Shown: piece by piece, positions 1 to 12,713 of the stretch
Position numbering within the stretch: position 1 is the stretch's first letter
How the letters are laid out: each line of letters starts with the position of its first letter
NCBI GenBank assembly: GCA_034440615.1
Contig: JAOTOM010004628.1
Span: forward strand, 243,501-307,500
DNA from: Ashinkailepas kermadecensis
Lineage: Eukaryota; Arthropoda; Thecostraca; Neolepadidae
DNA length: 64,000 nt
Direction of reading: 5' to 3'
Position numbers and translations under genes: made by a program
Notes under the pieces: generated by a model
Seen by the model: only the letters and a program-made list of their open reading frames with translations
The model's database searches: none
Told to the model about the DNA's origin: nothing

Positions 1-516
1 CCAGGTGGTGTTCGTGTCGGTAGTCGGGCGGGGTGCACCTTGTGCAGCTCGTGTCACGCACCAGGTGGTGTTCGTGTCGGTAGTCGGGCGGGGTGCACCT
101 TGTGCAGCTCGTGTCACGCACCAGGTGGTGTTCGTGTCGGTAGTCGGGCGGGGTGCACCTTGTGCAGCTCGTGCCGCGCCCAGGTGGTGTTCGTGTCGGT
201 AGTCGGGCGGGGTGCACCTTGTGCAGCTCGTGTCACGCACCAGGTGGTGTTCGTGTCGGTAGTCGGGCGGGGTGCACCTTGTGCAGCTCGTGTCACGCAC
301 CAGGTGGTGTTCGTGTCGGTAGTCGGGCGGGGTGCACCTTGTGCAGCTCGTGTCACGCACCAGGTGGTGTTCGTGTCGGTAGTCGGGGTGCACCTTGTGC
401 AGCTCGTGTCACGCACCAGGTGGTGTTCGTGTCGGTAATCGGGCGGGGTGCGCCTTGTGCAGCTCGTGGCGCGCGCCAGGTGGTGTTCGTGTCGGTAGTC
501 GGGCGGGGTGCACCTT
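1..516. repeat. 60-bp minisatellite array
   Basis: About 8.6 head-to-tail copies of a 60-bp unit beginning CCAGGTGGTGTTCGTGTCGG; the first three copies are almost identical and the last ones diverge. It is cut by the window edge, so it is probably longer. The period is a multiple of three, so the array is open in several frames on both strands, which explains the spurious ORFs there. Confidence 0.97.
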
Positions 517-1402
517 TTGCGGCACTGGTACGTGCAGATGTTTTGAGTGGGGCTCCTTCAACTTCGAACGGCCTGCGTTAAAGCAGCTCGGATCCGGATA
601 GGGTCGAAGCTTCATTGCTTTTAATGCTTGTTCGATTTCAAGCACTAGCATTGCGTGATAAGGGCTGTTGTGCGCCGGATTTGACCTTCAGGCCCCGGAA
701 TGTGTGCGTTATCGTTGATGAATTTGGTTCGGCTGGCCCAACTGGGCGAGTTGGACGAGTATATACTGCCAGGCCGGAGGTCCCTGCCGTCCGGCTCGAT
801 CGTCAGCACGCAATGGGCCCCCGGGCGGACATTCGCAAGCGTTGAATGTCCTCGCTGCAGCAGAACATTGGAATGTGATGTTTTCGCTTTCATTGAACTT
901 TTCCCGTTGCCAGTGGATCCAGTCGTGTTGGTTCCGCGCTACGTTGTCGTGAATTCGTTTCGGTGCTTTTGTCGTTGCCAGTGGATCCATTCGTTCGTTC
1001 CGCGCTATGCAGCTTGCATTCACATCACGTTTTTTGTTGATTCAGTCTAAATCAAGTTAACTTCCTATGTTTAATTATGCGGTAATCTGGTTCAGTTGGC
1101 ATTCAGCAGTCTGTCTCGTCCAACAACTTATATTCAGGGGATGGACGTGTTCGGAAACTTACCTACATGATCTGATGACATTGCAGACGTTCCACAAAGC
1201 AGCCGATCGGATTCCTTCTGTGCGTGAATTGTTCGTTTAGACGCCGGTGTGCCATGGTCACACGCTGTTGCTTCATGGTTACACGATCCTGTGTCGTGGC
1301 CGGGCACAACTCATGGTTAGGTGCTGCTGGGTCTTGGCTGAACCCTGCCGTGCCGTATCGCCATGTGTGTCGCTTCGCGGCGCGGGGAGAGTGGCGTAGA
1401 CG
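517..1402. other. non-repetitive intronic stretch, nothing recognised
   Basis: Mixed-composition DNA between two arrays, inferred to lie in the intron before the cytospin exon at 5837. It contains one local duplication: a block with CGTTGCCAGTGGATCC and TTCCGCGCTA occurs near 905 and again near 974. Overlapping short ORFs on both strands around 640-1050 show no domain I recognise. Confidence 0.5.
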
Positions 1403-3585
1403 TGACAGACACAGCGTCAGACACTACTGACACAGCATCAGACACTACTGACACAGCATCACACTACTGACACATCGTCAGACACGACTGACACATCGTC
1501 ACACGACTGACACATCGTCAGACACTACTGACACATCGTCAGACACTACTGACACAGCATCAGACACTACTGACACAGCATCACACTACTGACACATCGT
1601 CAGACACGACTGACACATCGTCAGACACTACTGACACAGCATCACACGACTGACACAGCATCACACTACTGACACATCGTCAGACACGACTGACACATCG
1701 TCACACGACTGACACATCGTCAGACACGACTGACACATCGTCCGACACGACTGACACAGCATCACACTACTGACACATCGTCAGACACGACTGACACATC
1801 GTCACACGACTGACACATCGTCAGACACTACTGACACATCGTCAGACACTACTGACACAGCATCAGACACGACTGACACATTGTCACACGACTGACACAG
1901 CATCACACTACTGACACAGCGTCAGACACTACTGACACAGCATCACACGACTGACACATTGTCACACGACTGACACAGCATCACACTACTGACACATCGT
2001 CACACTACTGACACAGCATCACACGACTGACACAGCATCACACTAATGACACAGCGTCACACTACTGACACATCGTCAGACACGACTGACACATCGTCAC
2101 ACGACTGACACAGCATCACACTACTGACACAGCGTCAGACACGACTGACACATCGTCACACTACTGACACAGCATCACACTACTGACACAGCGTCAGACA
2201 CTACTGACACAGCATCACACGACTGACACAGCATCACACTACTGACACAGCGTCAGACACTACTGACACAGCGTCAGACACGACTGACACAGCGTCAGAC
2301 ACTACTGACACAGCATCACACGACTGACACAGCATCAGACACTACTGACACGGCATCACACGACTGACACAGCGTCACATTACTGACACAGCATCAGATA
2401 CTACTGGCACGGCATCACACGACTGACACAGCGTCACACGACTGACATGGCATCACACTACTGACACGGCATCACATTACTGACACAGCATCAGACACTA
2501 CTGACACAGCATCAGACACTACTGACACAGCATCACACTACTGACACAACGTCACACGACTGACTCAGCATCAGACACAGCGTCAGACACGACTGACACA
2601 GCGTCAGACACGACTGACACAGCGTCAGACACTACTGACACAGCGTCAGACACGACTGACACAGCGTCAGACACGACTGACACAGCGTCAGACACTACTG
2701 GCACAGCATCAGACACGACTGACACAGCATCAGATACTACTGGCACGGCATCACACGACTGACACAGCGTCACACGACTGACGCAGCATCAGACACAGCG
2801 TCAGACACGACTGACACAGCGTCAGACACGACTGACACAGCGATAGACACGACTGACACAGCGTCAGACACGACTGACACAGCATCACACGACTGACACA
2901 GCATCAGACACGACTGACACAACGTCAGACACGACTACGACACAGCGTCAGACACGACTGACACAGCGTCAGACACGACTGACACAGCGATCAGACACGA
3001 CTGACACAGCATCACACGACTGACACAGCATCACACGACTGACACAGCGTCACACGACTGACACAGCGTCAGACACGACTGACACAGCATCAGACACTAC
3101 TGACACAGCATCAGACACTACTAACACAGCGATCAGACACTACTGACACAGCATCAAACACGACTGACGGCACCAAACACGACTGACACAGCATCACACG
3201 ACTAACACAGCATCACACGACTGACACAGCGTCAGACACGAATGACACAGCGTCAGACACGACTGACACAGCGTCACGCGACTAACACAGCATCAGACAC
3301 GACTGACACGGCATCACACGACTGACACAGCATCACACGACTGACACAGCATCAGACACGACTGACACGGCATCACACGACTGACACGGCATCACACGAC
3401 TGACACAGCAGCAGACACGACTGACACAGCATCAGACACTACTGACACAGCATCAGACACTACTAACACAGCATCAGACACTACTGACACAGCATCAAAC
3501 ACGACTGACGGCACCAAACACGACTGACACAGCATCAAACACGACTGACACAGCAGCAGACACGACTGACACAGCATCAAACACG
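1403..3585. repeat. 19-21-bp minisatellite array (2.2 kb)
   Basis: Over a hundred variant copies of GACACAGCGTCAGACACGAC plus one base, alternating with a 19-bp form lacking the CAGA step. Variants differ at CATC/CGTC and CTACT/CGACT. Homogeneous sub-blocks suggest repeated local amplification. It is intronic if the cytospin gene model is right. Confidence 0.97.
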
Positions 3586-3944
3586 AGTATGCATGTTGGA
3601 CTGGTATGTATGTTCGGATATGTATGTCGGACACGACTGACACAGCGCCGGTTTGCTGGCGCAGACTGTACCAATGGAACCGTAGTAATGGGGACACGTC
3701 CGATTACGGCGTTCTCCACCCGTCCTCATGGCCAATGGACACATCTTCTCTGAACTCGAAACAATTATTCGGTGTATTCCCTGGTTCCGGCTTTTTATAT
3801 TCTGCTGACAAAGCTCCACTCCACATACTTGTGTTCTGTGATGTGCGTGTTCTCATCTATGAAAATATTGGCAGTGTCCACCCTTGTGTGAGAGGTCGCA
3901 TGTGTTCTCGGGACAATGGCGCTGGTCATTGGATGTGGTGCCAG
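3586..3944. other. spacer, nothing recognised
   Basis: Non-repetitive sequence between two minisatellites. Short overlapping ORFs on both strands have no recognisable domain. Confidence 0.4.
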
Positions 3945-4215
3945 CTGAGAGGTCGTTAGACGGCGCCAGCCAATGAGAGGTCGTTAGAAACGGCGTCAGC
4001 CAATGAGAGGTCGTTAGACGGCGCCAGCCAACGAGAGGTCGTTAGACGGCGCCAGCCAACGAGAGGTCGTTAGAAACGGCGTCAGCCAATGAGAGGTCGC
4101 TAGAGACGGCTCCAGCCAATGGCATGTAGTTGGAGACGGCGCCAGCCTATTACATGTGGTTGGACACAGCGCCAGCCAATTAGATGACGTTGGAGACAGG
4201 GACGGCCAATGAGAT
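3945..4215. repeat. 28-30-bp minisatellite
   Basis: About eight copies of a unit containing GAGAGGTCGTTAGACGGCGC followed by CAGCCAA, in 28-bp and 30-bp forms (GACGG versus GAAACGG). It decays progressively after 4130. Confidence 0.9.
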
Positions 4216-4289
4216 GTTTAGCACGGGTATTGCCGTCTGGACAGGACCCTGGGATGAAGGCCTGTGGATGTTTATTTGGTCGTCAGACC

Positions 4290-4995
4290 ACTACCCCAAC
4301 ACTGTGCAGCTGTGAGACGGCCGTCCTACTGGTGTCTGCTGTGTGACGACAAGACCACTGCACTAGCACTGTCTGCTGTGTGCTGTGAGACCGCCGTCCT
4401 ACTGGTGTCTTGCTGTATGGCCACAAGACCACTGCACTAGCACTGTATGCTGTGTGGCTGCGAGACCACTGCGCTAGCACTGTCTGCTGTGCAGCTGTGA
4501 GACGGCCGTCCTACTGGTGTCTGCTGTGTGGCCACAAGACCACTGCGCTAGCACTGTCTGCTGTGTTGCTGCGATACCGCAAGACCACTGATGGCTGTGA
4601 AGCGGTTGCCACTGCCTCTGCTGTGTGACAGGGCTGCGAGTAGCCGTGTCGGTGTAGCCTTATCCGTGTCCGTGATAGCTGTGTCAGGTCGGTTGCCGTG
4701 TCGGTGTAGCCGTGCTGTGGCTGTGAAGCGGTTCTCTGCCGTGTAACAGCGCGCCGTGTCGGTGTAGCCGTGCTGATGGCTGTGAAGCGGTTGCCACTGC
4801 CTCTGCCGTGTGACAGCGCGCCGTGTCGGTGTAGCCGTGTCGGTGTAGCCGTGTCGGTGTAGCCGTGTCGGTGTAGCCGTGCTGATGGCTGTGAAGCGGT
4901 TGCCACTGCCTCTGCTGTGTGACAGCGCGCCGTGTCGGTGTAGCCGTGCTGATGACTGTGTGACAGCGCGCCGTGTCCGTGTAGCCGTGTTGCTC
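4290..4995. repeat. compound minisatellite (37-bp and 14-bp units)
   Basis: The first half (to about 4620) repeats blocks with CCACAAGACCACTGCGCTAG and GTCTGCTGTG. The second half repeats the 14-mer GTGTCGGTGTAGCC within a higher-order block that also carries GCTGTGAAGCGGTTGCCACT. The long minus-strand ORFs here are repeat artefacts. Confidence 0.9.
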
Positions 4996-5419
4996 TGCGA
5001 GTGTGCCGTTCACTGTATGGGACGTGGACGTGAACGTCGTGTTTCGCCAGTCTGTCTGTTGTTGGCACAGCTCCGAGGTAATTGACTTGGATCAAGGTGA
5101 CCTCGATTGCATTGTCATTTAGCACCATCGCAACTCGTGCAATTATCAGGGGATGATGTTGGTGCCTGGGCAGAGGTCATGCTCTGGGTCTGCAATTTTC
5201 GGGTCGTACGCCCTGGTCTGCACTTGTTGCATGGAGGCGTCATCGGCCGCCGTATCGAACCTTCCCCCCGTGCTGACGTGGCTCACAAACATGGCATTTT
5301 GTTTATATTGTGTGATGCCCTGTGAGCCTTCTATGGCACTTGCCGTTTGTGATTTGAACAAAGAAGTTGTGATATTTGGTTTTGCGGCCACTGGCCTGGT
5401 GGGTAGCTGTGGCGCGTGT
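4996..5419. other. spacer, nothing recognised
   Basis: Non-repetitive intronic sequence with no recognisable gene, RNA or element. Confidence 0.4.
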
Positions 5420-5690
5420 AGTGCTGTGTGGCTCGTGTTGCGCTGTGTGGCCCGTGTGGCGCTGCGTGCTCGTGTTGCGCTGTGGTGGCTCGTGTTGCGC
5501 TGTGTTGCGCCGTGTGGCTCGTGTTGCGCTGTGTGGCGCGTGTTGCGCCGTGTGACGCTGTGTTGCGCCGTGTGACGCTGTGTTGCGCCGTGTGGCGCTG
5601 TGTTGCGCCGTGTGACGCTGTGTTGCGCCGTGTGGCGCTGTGTTGCGCCGTGTCACGCTGTGTGGCGCTCTGTGAGGCGGTGTTGACGCG
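5420..5690. repeat. 20-bp minisatellite
   Basis: About a dozen copies of GCTGTGTTGCGCCGTGTGAC with GAC/GGC alternation, ending about 145 bp before the cytospin exon acceptor. Confidence 0.92.
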
Positions 5691-5836
5691 CGCCCGTCTG
5701 ACCGCGTGAGAATTAATAGCTGGCTAGCGTTGTAGATTGTTTGTAATACAGTTCTGGGCGCAAAATGACCCTGGTAGTCGACGCGCCCCTGAGCTCGAAT
5801 TAGTCATCATCCGGTCTGACCTCGTGACGTCCACAG

Positions 5837-5987
5837 CTCGTGGAACGACGGCGTGGCGCTGTGTGCTCTGCTGCACAGCTTCATGCCCGACAAGGTGCCG
5901 TTCGACACGCTGCGACCGGGCGACAAGCGGCGCAACTTCAGCGCCGCGTTCGACGCCGCCGAGACGGTCGGCATCCCCACCACACTG
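5837..5987 (+). CDS. SPECC1L: cytospin (SPECC1/SPECC1L family), penultimate coding exon, CH domain
   Basis: Seen: an open reading of 50 codons (5838-5987) between a 3' splice site (CGTGACGTCCACAG, ending 5836, with a CTGAC branch-point-like motif about 20 nt upstream) and a perfect donor (GTACGT from 5988). The first base completes a split codon, so the upstream intron is phase 2 and the downstream one phase 0. The peptide contains [21 protein letters not shown] and AAETVGI. Known: these match the second half of the C-terminal calponin-homology domain of cytospins, coiled-coil cytoskeletal proteins that bind actin and microtubules. Inference: it is spliced to the exon at 35693, which supplies the remaining CH residues and the stop. 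The earlier CH exon (the ALLRWC-type helix) is not in the window. The family has two vertebrate paralogues; one exon cannot say which is closer. Confidence 0.88.
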
Positions 5988-6247
5988 GTACGTCACTGGT
6001 GATGACCACGACTGTGACGCCATGATCGGGAGTGCCTTCGAAGAGGGGAGGGGCGGCAGGCCAATGTTCAAATAGACAATTGCTAGTTAAGGGTGGCTTT
6101 CAGTGTTTAAAAAAAAAGAATGCTCTATAGGGACGATTTCCTCGGATGCCCCGACCCGGTCGCTTCTCTGATTATCATCATGGCGATAATCACACCGCTA
6201 CGATGACCATGTGACTGGTGGTAACCATATTTGTGACTGATCACGGG

Positions 6248-7110
6248 ATGACAGTGACTGTGACGATACTGATGGCACGGCAGGCTGATTACCCGGCGTC
6301 CAGTGACTGACGGTGACTGTGACGATACTGATGGCACGGCAGGCTGACTACCCGGCGTCCAGTGACTGTGACGGTGACCGTAACGATACTGATGGCACGG
6401 CAGGCTGATTACCCGGCGTCCAGTGACTGTGACGGTGACCGTAACGATACTGATGGCACGGCAGGCTGATTACCCGGCGTTCAGTGACTGACGGTGACCG
6501 TAACGATAGTGATGGTACGGCAGGCTTATTACCCGGCGTTCAGTGACTGTGACGGTGACCGTAACGATAGTGATGGCACGGCAGGCTGATTACCCGGCGT
6601 TCAGTGACTGACGGTGACCGTAACGATAGTGATGGCACGGCAGGCTGATTACCCGGCGTCCAGTGACTGACGGTGACCGTAACGATAGTGATGGCACGGC
6701 AGGCTTATTACCGGGCGTCCAGTGACTGACGGTGACTGTGACGATAATGATTGCACGGCAGGCTTATTACCCGGCGTCCAGTGACTGACGGTGACTGTGA
6801 CGATACTGATGGCACGGCAGGCTGATTACCCGGCGTCCAGTGACTGACGGTGACTGTGACGATACTGATGGCACGGCAGGCTGATTACCCGGCGTCCAGT
6901 GGCTGTGACGGTGACCGTAACGATAGTGATGGCACGGCAGGCTTATTACCCGGCGTCCAGTGACTGACGGTGACCGTAACGATAGTGATGGCACGGCAGG
7001 CTTATTACCCGGCGTCCAGTGACTGACGGTGACTGTGACGATAATGATTGCACGGCAGGCTTATTACCCGGCGTCCAGTGACTGACGATAATGATGGCAC
7101 GGCAGTCTGA
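6248..7110. repeat. 58-62-bp minisatellite
   Basis: About fourteen copies of a unit containing GATGGCACGGCAGGCTGATT and CCCGGCGTCCAGTGACTG. Variants alternate CTGTGACGATACTG and CCGTAACGATAGTG. It starts about 260 bp inside the cytospin intron. Confidence 0.95.
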
Positions 7111-8475
7111 TTAACCGGTGCCCGGAAGCAGCGTGGCTTGATTAGGGATGGTGCGGACCAGATAGCTTCAGCTAGTCATTGGGTTCTACATGAATGGCCG
7201 TGGGTGTGGATATACCTACAGCTGATTCAGTGGGCGACGCATGGCCATGAAAGTTGGTACCCCCTAAAGCCCAAATAACTAACGACTGAATCATTCTCTC
7301 GACTAAATAAAGGAAGTCATCGCAGATGGGTGTGGCGCATGATACCTACGATCACAAGGTCTACGCCCAGAAGGTCTAGTTTCACACGATCTACTTGAAG
7401 ATAGATGTGCTCACAAGATGTACTTACTCGGCTAGATGTCAGGTAGATGTTGAGCTGAAACTGCCCACATGATCTACTCAGAGAAAGAAATAGTCATGTT
7501 TCCTCATATTGCCAAGAGCTACTTCTGGGTGCATATTTTCACAAGATTTTGATTGCTACATACCCTTCCGTATGTACTCCTGTGTATATGTCATATTGGA
7601 TTCCGGGTATTACAAGGTCATCTGGCCGTCTCAACTCGACCCGGCCGTCACTCTTTCGAAGGCTTAATCACTTCGATCCAACGTTTTAAGCTGCAATTAT
7701 TCAAGTCACAACTAGACCTGTGCCATTGATTTTGATTTTTAGCAGCTTCTACCACCATACTTTGAAGTGCTAGCATGTTTTGTTCAAAGCGGGTTTGTAT
7801 GGCGAAAGCAGGGGTTGTGTGGTCAAAGCAGGGGTTGTATGGAGCAGGTAGCCGGCTCCGGTTTATGGTCGGCCATCCAGCGGCCGGTCACGTGGTTGTG
7901 ATGTAATCACACGCTAAGTGTGTGCCCCGAGGCAGGGAAACTACGCACCAGTGAATGCGATGGAGGGTGCCATGTTAGACGGGTTAGGTCTGAAGTAAGC
8001 GTAATGACTGCAAGACAAGACCGGCCCATGATATTCGGCGGATGGGCCTGATTTCTGCAAGATCGCAACCTGTTTCGGCTGAAACAGATTGTTCTTTTCC
8101 AGTGCGCATTTGATGAAATTTAAGGCACTATCTCCGTCCTCAGGCCCCTTTGCCGAATATGTAACACACAAGCCAAGTTTGTGCCAAATCGTTTAACTGA
8201 ATTTTCCTTCTTTGTTAAATGTTTGCACTTCTGCGAATGTTTGACGCGATGAGTTGCACATCTTTGCGCTGCCAAGTTGAGGCCCCAACGGCACCTCCTG
8301 CTGATGTTGCTGTTGGGCTTTGACGGAAAAGTAAATGAGTTTCCCGGCATTGGTCGTGCGCGTCTGTCACTATGGCTGTACCTCTCGTCTGGTGCACCGA
8401 AGCCACCCAACCATTCTGCAGCCCGTCTCCGGCTTCACGAGACCCATCCTCCCGATAGCACCACCCCCTCCCTAA
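7111..8475. other. intronic sequence, nothing recognised
   Basis: Non-repetitive. Around 7340-7480 there are loosely repeated ACAAGRTCTAC / AGATGT motifs. ORFs between 7940 and 8510 overlap each other on both strands and show no recognisable domain. Confidence 0.4.
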
Positions 8476-8636
8476 GGGGTCGCGGTAGTTCAATCGGTAG
8501 GGTGTTCTGAGTCTTAATCGTGGGTTCGAATCTCACAAACGGCGAAATTGTCTAGTCCACTCGCGACCAATCGGCGTCAAACGTTGGCGACGCTCTGTGG
8601 CCTAGCAGTCGAATGCGTCGTAAATCAACCCAATGG
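8476..8636 (+). mobile_element. tRNA-derived SINE, copy 1
   Basis: A tRNA-like head (A-box-like TAGTTCAATCGGTAGG; B box GGGTTCGAATC at 8523) is followed by a non-tRNA body, TTGGCGACGCTCTGTGGCCT and CGAATGCGTCGTAAA, then AACCC. The same body follows a tRNA head at 23127 and, more divergently, at 8747. Known: pol III SINEs have this head-body architecture. The remnant GAGTCTTAATC resembles a Lys tRNA anticodon arm. Confidence 0.75.
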
Positions 8637-8746
8637 TCTTCTTTCTTACCCCTACCCCCCCTGCTGCCTTCTGGGTCGAGCTTGCCAAATGTGATGCAAA
8701 TTTGCTACTCTGTAAGACTGCCGATACCACCTGCGACAGCTGGTAC

Positions 8747-8900
8747 GGGCGTCGGTAGCTCAGTGATTAAGCTGAGCGTTTGGCACGCCAGAGGTTCGGG
8801 GTTGGATTCCCCGCGATGCCCGCCCTTCCTTCCAGGGTGAGAGGCAGGCGACGCTATATGGCCCCAGCTGCTGAGTGCGTCGTAAACCCACAATCCACCC
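8747..8900 (+). mobile_element. tRNA-derived SINE, copy 2 (different head)
   Basis: A tRNA-like head with CGGTAGCTCAGTGATTAAGC (A-box region) and GGTTGGATTCC (B-box region) is followed by GGCGACGCTATATGGCC and GAGTGCGTCGTAAACCC, matching the body of copies 1 and 3. The head differs from the Lys-like heads of the other two, so either the family has exchanged heads or two subfamilies share a tail. Confidence 0.65.
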
Positions 8901-9344
8901 ATCATGCGACAGGTGGTGAAACACTGCACAGAGATGGTCAACAAAGTGTGGTGCCGGCTGATCCAGGAACACTTCCTATATCTGCAGTCCTATGGACGCA
9001 AAACTACCCAAGTAGTCGGCGCGCCCTAAACACCAATCCATCACTACCACTACCTGCAGTGCAAGGAGAAAAAGTGCATTATTTACGGTGGACTTAGCGC
9101 TCATAGAAACGTCAAACAGCCTGTTGCAATGCGAGGTGCTCCACCAGAAAGGGGACATGGACGGTAGACATCCCATGTTCACATCATTGGCTCAAAGAGG
9201 TCTGTCATGACTCGCCGTCCATGTTTTAGCCTGTTATTCGGAGAGCGGTCGCCGCTTCCTGAGTCCGGTCCCAGGAAGAGCTGACTCCATTTTGTGGTCA
9301 CACGGGCCGACGCCGCTGCGTTCCACTGTTCCAGACAGATCATA
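8901..9344. other. intronic spacer
   Basis: Non-coding. A segment at 8982-9030 (GACGCAAAACTACCCAAGTA, then GTCGGCGCGCCC) resembles 5745-5800, so both are probably remnants of one interspersed repeat. Confidence 0.45.
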
Positions 9345-9889
9345 AAGGCATAAAGTCATAAAGTCATAGTGTTGAGGCTTAAGAGCCACAGGGGCCCATC
9401 TGGGTTAAGCCTATCTGGAAAAGGTCTATAAATGTACATAATCTCACCCCAATCAATCCCTTATCTCAAGTTCCTAGGAAGCTATATATCGCAGCCTATC
9501 TAGCACCAATTCACTTGCTATTGCATAACACACTCCCATTGTGCTACCATAGACAATCTCATCAGTATCACATCCCGAAGGAAGGTTCTGAATCCACTGC
9601 TAGTCACACTATATAAAGTTATAAAGCGTTTAGACTTAATAAGAGACCCAAGGGCCCATCCAGTTAAGTCTGTAAATGGAGGATAATATAAGCCTGGTAA
9701 AAAGACCCTCTCCAAACATCCCACCTCCTGAAGAACCAGTCCTCCAATATCCCACACACATATCAATGCCTATCTACCCTAGCTTTCCAGCCCTATTCCC
9801 CTGATCTCTCTTAACACATGTGGATTGAATGCTTTATCAATAATTTTCAAACTGCATCCATACCTGCTTAAAGGGGTCTGTGCCGTGCA

Positions 9890-12590
9890 CACTTACTTAA
9901 CATAAATCTCACCCCATCCATCACAAATTAGAACTCAAAAACAAGATTTTCCTGTCTCAAAAATGTATCCACCCTACTTTTAAATACATTCAATGAGGAA
10001 CTCTCCACAACATCAGCAGGCAGCCCATTCCACTGATCAACAACCCTTTGACTGAAGACCTGTTGTCGCTAACTGTCCTACACCTCAACTTGTCTAACCT
10101 GAATTGATGTCCCCTATGTGATACTCTAAACTGAAGAGCGCCATTTAAATTGACCTGATCTAGTCCTTACCTAAGTTACCTATTCCACTGATGAGTCTAG
10201 TTGCTTTGCGCTGCACTTACTCTAACTTGTCTATCTTTTTCTAGGTAGGGGCTCCAAGATTGTACAGAATATTCCAAGTGGGGTCGCACGTATGCTAAGT
10301 ACAGTTTTTTTTCATGACTTCCTTGCTCTTATACATCTCACTTCTATTAATGAGTCCCAGCATTCTGAGTGCCCTGTTCCTAGCTGAGCTGCATTGTTTT
10401 TCTGCTTTAAGGTCTTTTGAAACCAACACACCTAAGTCCCTTTCCTCTTCAGTAACATCCAGTTCCCTCCCTCCCATTGTATATCTGAAAGTCTCACCTC
10501 CAGACCCCAGATGCATAACCTTACACTTGTCATAGTTGAAAGACATCTGCCATTGATCAGCCCACTTTTTTAGGTCCTCCAAGTCTAGGTGCATATTTCC
10601 AGATTGATCACAACTGTTTGCCACTCCTACCAGCTTCCCTAAAACCCCAATAATCATCATCACTCCTACCAGCTTGATGTCATCCGGAAATTTGAACACT
10701 CTATTCCTCAGCCCTACCTCAATGTTATTCACAAAGATGATAAAGAGAAGTGGCCCTAGAACAGAGCCCTGTGGTACTCCACTCAGAACATCCTTCCAGT
10801 CAGATTTACATCCATTTAACATTACCCTTTGTTTCCTTCCCCTCAACCATGCTTCAATCCAACCTATAACTTTTCCAACAATCCCATGTTGCTGTAGTTG
10901 ATGAATTAGCCTCCCATGTGGAACTTTATCAAAAGCTTTGCTAGAATCCAAGTACACAACATCTATCCTGCTTTGATTGTCCACTTCTTTTGTAACATAC
11001 TCCATGAACTCCAAAAGGTTAGTTAAACAAGACCTTCGGGATCGAAATCCATGTTGAGTATCCCTTAAAAGATTGTGCCTATCAAGATGAATCTGAACAT
11101 TCTGTTTAACCGGATTTTCTAGTACCTTGCAAACTATTGAGGTCAAACTGACTGACCTGTAGTTCCCTACACACTTCATACTTCCCTTTTTGAAAATTGG
11201 TACTACATTTGCATTTCTCCAATCTTCAGGCACTTCAGAATATTCCATAGACCGCCTGAAAATTATACCTAGGGGAACTGCTAAAGCTTTAGCACACTCT
11301 ACTAAAACCCTAGCATATATATCATCTGGTCTAGAAGCTTTATTAGGTTTTATATTCTGCAACAGCTTTTCTACAGCTTCTGTAGTTATTGTAAGATACT
11401 CCAACCTATCACCTGTCATGGCATACGATTCAGTTGTTTGTATTCTACCAGAATTCTCGTTAGTAAAGACTGATGAGAATTGCTTGCTTAGGGATTCCAC
11501 AATATCACAATCATTAACCACTAATTCCCCATCTACCTCCAGTGGTCCTACATTACACTTTTTAGCCTTAAGTTTGTAGAAACTAAAGAATCTCTAAGCA
11601 TTACCTGCTGAACATTCCCGAGCTAATTTGATTTCAGCCAGTCTTTTAGATGCCCTAACACACCTAACTTTATTTCTAGCTATTTTATATGATTTGAGGT
11701 TTACCTCAGAGTTAGCATATTTTAGTTTCTTGAATGCCTGTTTCTTTGACTCCAATAAATGCTTTACTTCCCTGGTCAGCCATGAAGGGTGCTTAGCCCT
11801 GGTTAATCTAATTCGCCTATTGGGAATGAACCTTTCCTGACCTTGAAATAGTTTATATTTTATCATTCTCCACATTTCATAAGCATCTAAGCCTTTCAAT
11901 AAGTCCTCCCAATTAATTTAATTCAGGAAGATCCTGAACTCATTGTAATTCCCTTTAGCAAAATTTGGAATCAATGTCTTATTGGTTCCTACATTTCCAA
12001 CATACAATGAGAAGCGTATAATGTTGTGATCACTATTACCCAAGGTCTCTCTTATGTTCACATTTTGTACAAAATGTTCATTAGTAAGCACAAGATCTAA
12101 TATTTCATTTTCCCTTGTAGGTTCATGTATCATTTGAAAGAAGACATTTTTCCTCAAAACAATCCATGAAACTTCTTCCTGACTTGTTTAGACCTATAGT
12201 TTTGCTTCCCAATCCTGTTATGTTGAAATCCCCCAACAAAACAGTTCTCTCCTGCGCTCTCCTACTTATTTCTTCCTGCATCAACCTGTCCATGTTTTCA
12301 TTCTGGTCTGGAGGTCTATAGAATACCCCAATCCTAAATTTTGCTCCATTCTTCAGAATGATATCTAACCACAAGGATTCTACTCCTTCATTATGTACGC
12401 TATCCTCTATGGAATGACATTTCATTACTTGTCTGACATACAAGAGTATACCTCCTCCTATCCTTGCCTTCCTTTGATAAGCATGCATGTTGTAGCCTGT
12501 CAATTCAAATTCTTGCAAGTTGTCTCCAAAAATGTTCTCATTAACCCATGCCTCTGTTATGCATACCAAATCTAGCTTTTCAGACAACAT
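9890..12590 (-). pseudogene. CR1 ORF2 (AP endonuclease-reverse transcriptase), broken
   Basis: Four consecutive frames carry one degraded polyprotein. 12590-12123 is the apurinic-type endonuclease (ITEAWVNE, GGGILLYVR, VFYRPP, LLGDFNI). 12157-11918 continues it (DLVLTNE, GNSDHNIIRF). 11899-11594 is the linker region. 11521-10295 is the reverse transcriptase, with PDDIYARVL, HGFRSRRSC, YLDSSKAFDKVPH, SGVPQGSVLGPLLF and the catalytic box read as FPDD where FADD is expected. RT C-terminal remnants continue to about 9890. The frame breaks plus the altered metal-binding box make activity very unlikely. In life the product would nick target DNA and copy the element's RNA. Confidence 0.88.
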
Positions 12591-12713
12591 ATATGCATGT
12601 AGTTCCCCAATTTTATTCCTAACACTTCTGGCGTTGACATAAAAACATGATGAACTATTTCTTCCCTTGCTTCCAAGACCTCTCTTTATCAGCTACATCC
12701 CCCCATGACCTGC

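Noticed and set aside
1403..3585. Possible CRISPR-like array
   Set aside because: Units are contiguous 19-21-mers without unique spacers, in a eukaryotic intron; no cas genes.
4511..5128. 205-codon minus-strand ORF
   Set aside because: Made of translated 14-bp and 37-bp repeats; no domain.
5724..6075. The 112-115-codon ORFs overlapping the cytospin exon in other frames
   Set aside because: The CH-domain match lies in a different frame bounded by splice sites; these ORFs have no homology I recognise.
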